The position numbers were made by a program, and so were the translations under genes. A stretch of DNA of 21,429 nucleotides from Planctomycetaceae bacterium UBA6163 (GTDB lineage: Bacteria > Planctomycetota > Planctomycetia > Pirellulales > Pirellulaceae), in NCBI GenBank assembly GCA_002428205.1, contig DIUH01000258.1, positions 24,246-45,674 on the forward strand, read 5' to 3'. The notes beneath the pieces are model-generated. The model did not search any database. It was not told where the DNA came from and saw only the letters and a program-made list of their open reading frames with translations. Positions 1-7,187 of this stretch are shown here, one piece after another (within the stretch, counting starts at the first letter, position 1; each line of letters starts with the position of its first letter).

Positions 1-325
1 ATGAACCGCTCGATCCCGATGAACCACGAGCACGGCGGAACAAACCGCCGCGCGCCGTTCCGCTCGATCCACCCGAACTGCTCGAACCGTGCGAAACCGC
101 ACTCTGTCCACTCGACCCACCCGAACTCGCACGTGAACTGACAACCGCTTGGCCGCTGGAACCAGACGAGCCTTTGTGACCGGATGAGCCACTTGCCCCA
201 GACGAACCGCTGGAGCCACTCGAACCCCCTCGTCGAAACAATCCTGCATCAGCATCCGAGACAAAAACCAACGAGCAGACGCACGCTAAACCCAATACCA
301 TCGCCTGGCGCATCATTCTTGACAT
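1..325 (-). CDS. Secreted Gly/Ser-repeat protein, N-terminal part
   Basis: The reading frame starts at ATG 325 and is open to the left edge, so the C-terminus is missing. The start is fixed by GGAGGAG seven bases upstream; two further in-frame ATGs follow within 15 bases. Residues 1-27 form a signal peptide: MSRMMRQ, a hydrophobic core (AMVLGLACVCSLVFVS), then a likely cleavage after DADA. The mature part begins GLFRRGG and then consists almost only of GSSG/SGSS-type repeats broken by short basic spots (HK, RR). The short block GLFRR recurs about 85 residues in. There is no catalytic motif. Low-complexity Gly/Ser proteins with a signal peptide are common in Rhodopirellula-type genomes, but I know no assigned function. 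An extracellular or envelope role is inferred from the signal peptide only. The gene is confident; its role is unknown. Confidence 0.75.
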   Translation of the reverse strand, partial: MSRMMRQAMVLGLACVCSLVFVSDADAGLFRRGGSSGSSGSSGASGSSGHKGSSGSSGQAVVSSRASSGGSSGQSAVSHGSSSSGGSSGTARGGLFRRARGSSGSSGS

Positions 326-757
326 CACTAAACTCCTCCGAAAAAGTGTTAACACAGGCAACAACCCGAAACGCATTCGGGTACCGCCTTGCATTAAAAA
401 CCCTCAAGCCAAGCGGCAAAACTCGAGCGCATTTCGGACCGATCACCGAATGTCTCCATTCTATAGGGTATCAGATTGAGAGGTTCAAGATACCGCAGCC
501 AGCGCAAACAAACTTTGCCCGCTTATTCATCAAAATTAACTCGGTTTACGCATTTTGACGTAAACGATCTTTCGGAATCGCAAAAATATAATTGCGGGTT
601 CGCCATGCGAATACACAGCATGTCGGCTGGCGCGAATCATCGCTCTCGCCAAGAAATTGCTGGACCTGATCAGAAAGGCGACAGAAGAAACCGGCCAGAC
701 AAGGGATAAGACAAAGGAGTTCTTGGCCACGTATCACTGCGTCCGAAATGCTGGAAA
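326..757. other. Intergenic stretch with palindromes and a gene-like fragment
   Basis: No complete gene is supported here. A perfect 10-bp palindrome GTGTTAACAC lies at 346-355, just upstream of the Gly/Ser-repeat gene's ribosome binding site, and a 6-bp hairpin (CCCGAA/TTCGGG) lies at 365-381. Either could be an operator or part of the 5' leader. On the plus strand a frame without a usable start codon (564-821) reads as a protein-like fragment; it is listed separately. Confidence 0.4.
333..339 (-). promoter_or_regulatory. Strong ribosome binding site of the Gly/Ser-repeat gene
   Basis: Read on the minus strand this is GGAGGAG, followed by a 7-base spacer and the ATG at 325. It selects this start over the in-frame ATGs at 316 and 313. 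Confidence 0.75.
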
Positions 758-821
758 TCAGTACGATCGGCACAAGTACCAACCGGTGGGCGAGTCGCAC
801 GATGGACACAGCGGAAAATAG
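564..821 (+). pseudogene. Possible gene remnant without a start codon
   Basis: This plus-strand frame is open from the stop at 561-563 to TAG at 819-821, 85 codons, with no ATG or GTG. The middle translates to a helical, Lys/Glu-rich stretch (LARIIALAKKLLDLIRKATE, then ETGQTRDKTKEFLATYHC). That looks more like real protein than a random frame. The last ~64 bases run antisense to the small cysteine-rich gene that ends at 758. I do not recognise a family. It may be the tail of a decayed gene or chance. Confidence 0.2.
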
Positions 822-1177
822 ATTTTTTCCGGCTCACCCATCACACCGTTGCACTGATTGGGGCGAACCGGCACCGCTAGACCACAACTGCAACAATCAT
901 GCAAAGGAATAACGTCTGCGTCTGTCAAATAAACTTCGATCACCGAAACGGGGATCTTGACTGGCATGATCGCACTCCCCCAAACGATCGACGAAACCCA
1001 CAACCGCAAACCCCATCCGGCACCATAAGGATCGGCAAGCGCCAGCGAAACGACCTCGCGTTGCTCTGGATCCACCGCTTCAAGAAAACGATCAACGACG
1101 CCCTGCCAATCGTTCCACTGCCCGTTGGACGAAGCCGAATCTAATAAACCTAATCGACTACCGGTCACGACCGCCAT
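758..1177 (-). CDS. Small cysteine-rich hypothetical protein, zinc-ribbon-like
   Basis: 139 residues starting MAVVTGSRLGLLD. An ATG 144 bases upstream is in frame, but the start at 1177 has GGAGAG (1185-1190) seven bases before it, so it is preferred. The N-terminal half is Trp- and acid-rich (NGQWNDWQGVVDRFLEAV). The C-terminal third has two cysteine knuckles, CCSCG near residues 96-100 and CPSCDSPTGWY near 126-136. This spacing suggests a zinc ribbon; that is an inference from the cysteine pattern. There is no signal peptide or membrane segment. I do not recognise the family. It stands alone between the Gly/Ser-repeat gene and the large kinase, on the same strand as both. Confidence 0.6.
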   Translation of the reverse strand: MAVVTGSRLGLLDSASSNGQWNDWQGVVDRFLEAVDPEQREVVSLALADPYGAGWGLRLWVSSIVWGSAIMPVKIPVSVIEVYLTDADVIPLHDCCSCGLAVPVRPNQCNGVMGEPEKIYFPLCPSCDSPTGWYLCRSY

Positions 1178-1599
1178 TTCGTATCTCTCCGTGTAAGACT
1201 GACCTGCGTAAACTGCTCGACCAGCAAGTGACCGCACACAATTGACTTCCAAACAGCAATTTCGAATGCTAAAAAAGCTGTCTTCTACCCTTTGCCGACC
1301 GTGAGAGCGGGCCAAGTGCAATCGCTATGCCAACAACGACTCGCATCCGCGCAAACTAGTCCTGTTGTTCCCCCGGACGAATAAAGTACCGCGAAAGCGA
1401 ATCGCAACCAGCTGCATAACCCCGCCTGTCGTAATGCGGCAAAAAGCTGATCGATAGACGATCGCGCGAGCATCAAGCAGCCGATTGCGCAGCGACCAAC
1501 CGGCAAGGCACGCTGGGACGCGACAGAGGTAGCCGTAAAAAGCGTAGCTTCGTTACGGCACGACACTACGACCGAATATCCGTAACGACACTACGCTGG
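1178..1599. other. Intergenic stretch between small protein and kinase
   Basis: Apart from the kinase terminator at 1537-1597 and the ribosome binding site at 1185-1190, I see no supported gene. A 93-codon minus-strand frame at 1285-1566 is Cys/Ala-rich, overlaps the terminator hairpin and has no motif, so I do not call it. The promoter of the downstream small gene must lie here, but no clear -35/-10 pair was found. Confidence 0.4.
1537..1597 (-). terminator. Intrinsic terminator of the multi-PAS kinase gene
   Basis: Just past the kinase stop codon the minus strand forms a hairpin. Its arms are plus-strand 1580-1597 and 1541-1558, 18 bases each with a 2-base internal mismatch (7 bp plus 9 bp), and the loop is 21 bases. 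A run of five T follows (plus-strand A run, 1537-1541). The loop repeats part of an arm: ACGACACTACG occurs at both 1560-1570 and 1584-1594, so an alternative pairing is possible. Confidence 0.65.
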
Positions 1600-4500
1600 T
1601 TACGGCCTTCGGGATAGCGACAATAATCTTGCTATTTCCGACGGTTCAGCGGGCTTGACCAAATGGTAATCAAACCCAGCCTCTTTGGTCCGTCGCCTGT
1701 CCTCGCCTTGCCCCCACCCGGTCAAAGCGATCAACAGAATATCCTTGCCCCAGGGCTGGCTACGGATCACGCGGGCCGCTTCATGCCCATCCATCCGCGG
1801 CATCCCAATATCCATCAACATCGCGTGCGGCAAAAAAGTTCCTGCAATCTCGATCGCCTCTTCACCATTATTTGCAACTCTTACATCGTGCCCCTGCAAT
1901 CGCACAACTTGACTGAGCATATTAACCGCCGCCCGATTATCGTCCACAACGATAACGCGACAGGACCGCCGCTCGCTTACCACGGAATTGGACTCAATCG
2001 GTGCAACACTTTGCACCGCTGCGGTGTCCATGGGAATGGTTACCGTAAATCGGCTCCCACAATCGGTACCCTCACTAAATACCTCAATCGTACCGCCATG
2101 CAATTCAACCAGCGATTTCACGAGCGTCAATCCAATTCCCAACCCCGTAGACCCACGTTCAATCGATCGATCAATCTGGGCAAACATATCAAATATTTTC
2201 TGCTGCATGGCGGGCGGAATGCCAACACCGTTATCCTCGACAACGATTGAAACTTTACCAGCTTCACATGTCGCAGCCACCCGAATTCGACCACCGGGCG
2301 GTGTGTATTTGGATGCGTTATTCAACAGGTTGGAAAGCACTTGCGCCAATCGATTCGGATCGGCATCCAAGTAAATCGGCTCTGGGGGGATGATTACCTG
2401 TAAATCGTGCCCCGCTTCGGCAACTCCAGGGCGACACGCCTCGATAGCACTCTGCACGACATCTGACAACGCGATGGTACAACGCCGCAGTTCCAGTTTT
2501 CCACGCGTGATTCTCGAAACATCCAACAGATCATCAACCAATGTGATCAACTGCAACGTCTGGCGTTCCATCATCATGCGTGTGCTTTCCAGCGTCGCCG
2601 GATCATTTCCTGCCATCTTCAATAATTCCAAACCCATTCGAATCGGGGCAAGCGGATTTCGAAGTTCGTGTGCCAATGTCGCGATGAACTCGTCCTTGCG
2701 CCGATCGGTTTCGGCCAACCGCTCGGCTTGATCCCGCAATTCATCTTCCATCATCCTTCGACTGGTAACATCCACTCCGATCGCCAGCAACATAGGCTCC
2801 GCTTGGGCACCACCAGGATTCAGTCGCGTGCATCTCCATTCCACCAAACGATGCTCACCGTTTCTTGTAACCCAATGGTTCTCATGCGGCTCGCGCAAGT
2901 CAGCGACTTCAGCGGCACTAAAACGATCAAGCAATACTTCACGATCGCCGTTGGGTACCAGCAACTCTACCATCTGCTGGCCAATCACCTCATCGCGACT
3001 GTATCCGGTGAGCAACTCACAGGCACGATTAAACATACAGATCTCACCTTTGGCATTGATCAAGACGATCAAAGTGGGCGCTGTTTCAATGATCGTCTCT
3101 AAAGAATGCCTTACCGACTGAAGGTCCTGCTCCGCCTGCTTCTCCTTGGTTACATCCCAAACCTCGGCGACGGTCGCAATCGCCTTTCCGTCACGAAAAA
3201 CGGCTCGTGCATTCCACAATACCGGATAAGCGTGACCATCACGATGCACAAAAATATCGGTCTGGTTGCGAACCGGTTGGATATCGGCCCCGCGCCTCAG
3301 CAATGGACATTCACCATCGCAATGCAGCGTTTGTGGATCTTGGGATCGATGTATCACTTGCGCAAGACGATTTCCAATCAATTCGCTCGCGCTGTATCCG
3401 GTCATCTCTTCGGCAGCCGGATTAACGAACAGACCGCGGCCCGCTTCATCCATCAAAAAAATGCTGGTTTGCGCGTTATCCGTAATCGCTTGCAACAGCG
3501 ACCGCTGGTATTTCAATTCGTCTTCAGCCCTGCGGCGGGCGGTGATGTCGTTGACGTGAGCAACAAATCCTCGAACTCTGCCGTCCTTGTACAAATCGGG
3601 TGTATACGTAGCACTGATCCACCGCGTCCCACCGTTGCGATAGGGAACACGAGCCTCATAAGTGACCAGATTGCCAGCGAGGACGGCATTGACATGAGGC
3701 AGAATCGCTTCCCAAGCCGCTTCACCGATTACCTCACGCATCTCGCGGCCGATCATCTCTCCTCGCTCCGCACCAAACCAAGTTTCGTAGGCGTGGTTGA
3801 TTAGACAGTAACGGGCGTTGGCATCAATATACGAGATTAGCGCCGGCACCGCGTCGGCGACCAATTGCACTCGCTCTCGATCGGCTTCGGCCTGTAATTC
3901 GGCTATCTTTCGATCAGTAATATCCAGCGATACGCCACCCAACATTTGCCGTCCATCGTGGCCTTTCACAGGAAATGAAAATGTCAAGTAGTGCCGCTGG
4001 CCATAAACAGGTTCGACACTTGATTCAGCCTCAGTGCACCCATCATCGTGCGCCGGCAATTTGCCGGCACGCTCACGATCATTTGCCTCAAAATCGTCCA
4101 GCGTAGGATCGACCGACTTGTGTTGAAACGCAATCGTTGAATCGCACTCGCCCAAGCGATCGATAGCATCTGCATCCTCAGACGAAAAGTTGCTATTTGG
4201 GAAGCCGGACTGGTCTTCACTGATCGGTAACAGTTCAGCGTCGCTCTTGCCGATCCAGTCTGCCAGCGGTCGACCTGAAGACTGTTCCATCATCCGATTG
4301 ACAAACAAATACCGTCCTTGGTCGTCCTTCAAATAGGCGCATGCGGGATTGTTATCCATGAACGCACGAAACCGGTCCTCGCTTTCGCGCAGCGCCACTT
4401 GCGACATCTTCAAGTCGTGAATATCGGTTGCGGATCCGAACCAGCGTGTTTCATCGGTTTTTCCGCATGCCGCCGGCAGCGCGCGACTCAGATGCCACCG

Positions 4501-5928
4501 ATAGGAACCATCGATAAGCCGCAAACGATGCTCACACTGATAAGGCGTCTTGGTCTCGATCGCTTCAGCCCACGCTTCCAACGTACGTTGGCGATCGTCG
4601 GGGTGCAAAACAACCTTCCATTCCCACGTTCCGTCCGCCCTGCGTTTGACGCCTGCTAAGTTTTGAACGCGAAAGTTATAGTAATTTACCTCACCATCGG
4701 ACGTCGCCATCCAAACAACCTGTGGCATCGCATCGGTCAATTGGCGAAAAAGTTCTTCGCTTTCCCGCAAGTCCGCCTCGGCCTTATCTTGTTCGGTTAT
4801 ATCCAAAACCAATGACAAGACCGCCACCATACGGCCTTCTGAATCATGCAAGACCGAGTTGTACCACTGACAAGCAATTTCGCTTCCATCTTGACGAACG
4901 TTGCCACTGGTGAAAACGACAAAACTTTCGTCGGATGTATTCAGAAGTTCGATCGACGATTTGAATTGAGGCAAGTCCGTTTTTGATACAAACGGTACGT
5001 CTGCGAGTTTCCACCCAACGATTTCAGTGGCCGACCAACCGAAAGTGCGGTGCGCCTGGCCGGACCATCGGGTAATTCTGAAATCCGAATCCCATTCGAT
5101 CACTGCCAACGGGGTATTGTCGATCAAGGTTTCTAACCTTTGTGACAATATCGCCACCTTTTTTTCGCTCTCGCGCTGCTGTGAAACATCTCGTACCAGC
5201 CCGATGATCCGTTCAGACGGTTGATTTTGGGCTCTGAATGTAAAGTGGCCATCGTCGCGCAGCCAAATCGTTTTGCCGTCTTTACGTGTCATCCGATAAT
5301 CGGCGTTATAAGGCGTCAGGTCGGCATTCGTTCGATCTACCTCACGGGCGAAAAAATCACGATCATCGGGATGAATCAGCTCGATCCACTTCGATATATC
5401 GCCGCATAATTCATCGTGAGTGTAGCCCAGTATCGCCTCGCAAGCCCCACCATAGATGACATGGCCAGTACGACGGTTGGAGTCATAAAGAATGCTGCCG
5501 CTGGCCCGCACTGCCGCTTCGTACCGCTCCTTCCAAGCTTCGGCCAATTCTTTTGCGACTTGCTGCTCACCGGCATAAAGCGACAAGCTTTGATGCGCGG
5601 CATGCAGTGACTCGTAAAGCCAACTAATCAGCAGGCCCAGTCCAATAAAGAAAATCAAATGCAACAGCGCATACGAATCACCCGAGATCGCTTGATCACG
5701 TGGCTCCAAGAAAAAATAGACCCCGACAATTGCCCCCAGAATGGTAGCAAACAGGCCGGGCCGAAACCCACCAATGTATGCCGCAGCGACCACCACCGGA
5801 ATCAACATTAGCAAAGAGGTCGTTCGACTGATTTGATCCCCGGCGACCAACGCCAAAACGACGGCCAGGGCAGTCAAGCCACCAGACAGCAGGTAACCCA
5901 GCCCATTTCGTCGCAACTCGCTTCGCAT
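1600..5928 (-). CDS. Membrane hybrid histidine kinase with seven PAS domains
   Basis: 1442 residues from ATG 5928. An in-frame ATG at 6015 adds 29 residues of cysteine-rich, non-hydrophobic sequence and lacks a ribosome site, so the later start, directly before the membrane part, is preferred; the call is not certain. Order: four membrane helices in a DUF4118/KdpD-like sensor region (~15-105); PAS domains at ~134-252, 262-380, 387-507, 514-673, 683-798, 807-929 and 938-1058; HisKA with H-box HELRNPLAP (His1087); HATPase with N box NNASKY and DNGVGIP/GLGIGLTLVK; receiver ~1322-1438 with phospho-acceptor Asp1373 (MDIGMPRMDG), Thr1403 and Lys1425. All catalytic residues are present. It should phosphorylate itself and pass the phosphate to its own receiver. 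Input is probably several cytoplasmic signals read by the PAS array; ligands are unknown. No output domain, so a phosphotransfer partner is needed. It is divergent from, and paralogous in its transmitter to, the kinase at 7184-9283. Confidence 0.9.
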   Translation of the reverse strand: MRSELRRNGLGYLLSGGLTALAVVLALVAGDQISRTTSLLMLIPVVVAAAYIGGFRPGLFATILGAIVGVYFFLEPRDQAISGDSYALLHLIFFIGLGLLISWLYESLHAAHQSLSLYAGEQQVAKELAEAWKERYEAAVRASGSILYDSNRRTGHVIYGGACEAILGYTHDELCGDISKWIELIHPDDRDFFAREVDRTNADLTPYNADYRMTRKDGKTIWLRDDGHFTFRAQNQPSERIIGLVRDVSQQRESEKKVAILSQRLETLIDNTPLAVIEWDSDFRITRWSGQAHRTFGWSATEIVGWKLADVPFVSKTDLPQFKSSIELLNTSDESFVVFTSGNVRQDGSEIACQWYNSVLHDSEGRMVAVLSLVLDITEQDKAEADLRESEELFRQLTDAMPQVVWMATSDGEVNYYNFRVQNLAGVKRRADGTWEWKVVLHPDDRQRTLEAWAEAIETKTPYQCEHRLRLIDGSYRWHLSRALPAACGKTDETRWFGSATDIHDLKMSQVALRESEDRFRAFMDNNPACAYLKDDQGRYLFVNRMMEQSSGRPLADWIGKSDAELLPISEDQSGFPNSNFSSEDADAIDRLGECDSTIAFQHKSVDPTLDDFEANDRERAGKLPAHDDGCTEAESSVEPVYGQRHYLTFSFPVKGHDGRQMLGGVSLDITDRKIAELQAEADRERVQLVADAVPALISYIDANARYCLINHAYETWFGAERGEMIGREMREVIGEAAWEAILPHVNAVLAGNLVTYEARVPYRNGGTRWISATYTPDLYKDGRVRGFVAHVNDITARRRAEDELKYQRSLLQAITDNAQTSIFLMDEAGRGLFVNPAAEEMTGYSASELIGNRLAQVIHRSQDPQTLHCDGECPLLRRGADIQPVRNQTDIFVHRDGHAYPVLWNARAVFRDGKAIATVAEVWDVTKEKQAEQDLQSVRHSLETIIETAPTLIVLINAKGEICMFNRACELLTGYSRDEVIGQQMVELLVPNGDREVLLDRFSAAEVADLREPHENHWVTRNGEHRLVEWRCTRLNPGGAQAEPMLLAIGVDVTSRRMMEDELRDQAERLAETDRRKDEFIATLAHELRNPLAPIRMGLELLKMAGNDPATLESTRMMMERQTLQLITLVDDLLDVSRITRGKLELRRCTIALSDVVQSAIEACRPGVAEAGHDLQVIIPPEPIYLDADPNRLAQVLSNLLNNASKYTPPGGRIRVAATCEAGKVSIVVEDNGVGIPPAMQQKIFDMFAQIDRSIERGSTGLGIGLTLVKSLVELHGGTIEVFSEGTDCGSRFTVTIPMDTAAVQSVAPIESNSVVSERRSCRVIVVDDNRAAVNMLSQVVRLQGHDVRVANNGEEAIEIAGTFLPHAMLMDIGMPRMDGHEAARVIRSQPWGKDILLIALTGWGQGEDRRRTKEAGFDYHLVKPAEPSEIARLLSLSRRP

Positions 5929-6701
5929 AACGATAAACACCCCGAGCAACCCAAGATCATGCTGTCCCGAACAGCGCCGAATAAGGCAATCGCACTCCGC
6001 TCGCTGCATTGGCACAACACCACAGCCGTATGGCCCTGCCGAACGCCACCAAGGCTACGGCAAGTCGTAATTACCTGGACTGAAGTTGCGGGATCACGGA
6101 ATCGGCATGAAACATTGGTTGCCACCACCTTAATTGAACGAGCTATGTAAATTTTTGGCAAGGAGAAAACGCCCCGAAAACCATCAGACGCTTTAACGTC
6201 GGCCGCGGATCTCTTTGGTTGTCGGACACGTTCTTTGTTTCATTTGATCGCTTGAAATCAACATTACAAGAGCTAACGCTCGCCAGAGTCGCCCGATATC
6301 GATTGCTTTTTGACCATCAGCGCAAAACGCATTCGCTTTTTTGCCGATTGCTATCACCGAATTCGGCGCGATTTTTGCTGCCCAATTGCTCCGGTGCTTA
6401 ACCATGATGGTGGGCTTAGAACTTATCGGGGGAGACTTGGCCGCTGTTCCGTCAGTTTCGCCCTTCGGGCGGGGGCTTAGTCATATTGTCCCAACTAAAG
6501 TTTCGACCCATCGGAAAGGCTTCAGGTCAACCCGCTAAATCAACGATCGTTTCGGGCTGATTAGTGAACTCCATCAATAGCATCTCACGCTTTGACTTGC
6601 GTCCAACAGAACCGCATGAAGCGGGTGCTCGAGCTTTACGATATTCGGGGCTGTTGCCAGATCGACAGTCAGCGTGTGCAATGACGCCGACTTGCAGGTC
6701 G

Positions 6702-6720
6702 TTCAAGAAGTCTTCAAGAA
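6702..6720 (+). promoter_or_regulatory. Tandem 8-bp direct repeat upstream of the response regulator
   Basis: TTCAAGAA occurs twice, at 6702-6709 and 6713-6720, with an 11-base period, about one helical turn, roughly 80 bases before the response-regulator start. This geometry is typical of sites for DNA-binding regulators that bind side by side. It is a candidate operator only; no regulator is identified. Confidence 0.3.
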
Positions 6721-6785
6721 CATTTTGTGGCACGGACTGAGAAGCGAGTTTAGTCTTTTGCCGTGGGATGAAATCATTTTTTCAC

Positions 6786-6791
6786 GGGAGG
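6786..6791 (+). promoter_or_regulatory. Ribosome binding site that decides the response-regulator start
   Basis: GGGAGG, nine bases before GTG 6801. It makes the GTG a better start than the in-frame ATG at 6768, which has no comparable site. Confidence 0.6.
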
Positions 6792-6800
6792 CAGTATAGG

Positions 6801-7187
6801 GTGAAAAGTTGTGAAAAGCGACGAGTCTTAGTTGTCGACGATAATCGAGATGCCGCGGATGTAATGGCGATTTTATTGCGTGGGCAAGGTAATGATGTAA
6901 AGACGGCGTATGGTGGCCAAGACGCGATCAATTTCGCCATCTCTTTCCAACCGCATGCCGTACTTTTAGACATCGAAATGCCACAGGTGGACGGCTACCA
7001 GGCGGCAAGATCAATTCGTGCCGCCGAAGGTGGTGATAAGGTTCTGCTGATCGCCCTAACCGGTCGAGACCAAGACGGCGAGCGAAAGGAATCATTAGCG
7101 GCAGGGTTCGATCATCACCTGACAAAACCGGTCAGTTCAACAGATGTTTTAAGACTCCTCGATGAAATCTTCGATCCGCAAGCATGA
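6801..7187 (+). CDS. Single-domain response regulator (receiver only)
   Basis: 128 residues from GTG 6801; an in-frame ATG at 6768 would add 11 residues. The whole protein is one CheY-like receiver: acidic pair Asp13-Asp14 (LVVDDNRDAADV), phospho-acceptor Asp57 (LLDIEMPQVDGY), Thr87 (ALTG) and Lys109 (LTKP). There is no DNA-binding or enzymatic output domain, so it probably acts by protein contact or as a phosphate shuttle or sink. Its stop overlaps the start of the next gene as ATGA, which implies translational coupling and a shared job with that kinase. Its receiver resembles those fused to both neighbouring hybrid kinases (ARSIRA, AAGFDHHLTKP), so the three probably come from one duplicated module. 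Confidence 0.9.
   Translation: MKSCEKRRVLVVDDNRDAADVMAILLRGQGNDVKTAYGGQDAINFAISFQPHAVLLDIEMPQVDGYQAARSIRAAEGGDKVLLIALTGRDQDGERKESLAAGFDHHLTKPVSSTDVLRLLDEIFDPQA

Larger units (their letters stand above)
5929..6800. other. Long divergent intergenic region between the signalling genes
   Basis: About 870 bases separate the divergent kinase and response-regulator genes. Both promoters should lie here. Visible elements are a short hairpin CGCCC-TTC-GGGCG at 6459-6471 without a T run, and a tandem TTCAAGAA pair at 6702-6720. Minus-strand frames at 6193-6405 and 6527-6733 (70 and 68 codons) have no recognisable motif or convincing ribosome site and were not called. The region may contain decayed sequence; I cannot assign it. 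Confidence 0.4.

Noticed and set aside
1..180. Repetitive-looking DNA at the left edge considered as a CRISPR-like or satellite repeat
   Set aside because: The apparent repeats are explained by Gly/Ser codons of the minus-strand secreted protein; there is no regular repeat-spacer pattern.
1285..1566. 93-codon minus-strand frame with many cysteines
   Set aside because: It overlaps the kinase terminator hairpin, has no ribosome site or motif and reads like a chance frame.
1663..5409. Many plus-strand frames of 60-230 codons opposite the large kinase
   Set aside because: They are antisense shadows of a long, strongly supported coding region; none has a domain of its own.
5929..6015. Longer start for the multi-PAS kinase
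   Set aside because: The extra 29 residues are Cys-rich and not membrane-like and lack a ribosome site; the start at 5928 sits directly before the first membrane helix. It cannot be fully excluded.
6193..6405. 70-codon minus-strand frame upstream of the response regulator
   Set aside because: No motif, no ribosome site and odd composition; not supported as a gene.
6459..6471. CGCCC-TTC-GGGCG hairpin considered as a terminator
   Set aside because: The stem is only five pairs, there is no T run on either side and no gene ends next to it.
6527..6733. 68-codon minus-strand frame (MPQNVLEDFLNDLQ...)
   Set aside because: The start is plausible but no family is recognised, and it covers the region where the response-regulator promoter should lie. 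It could be a remnant; not supported as a gene.
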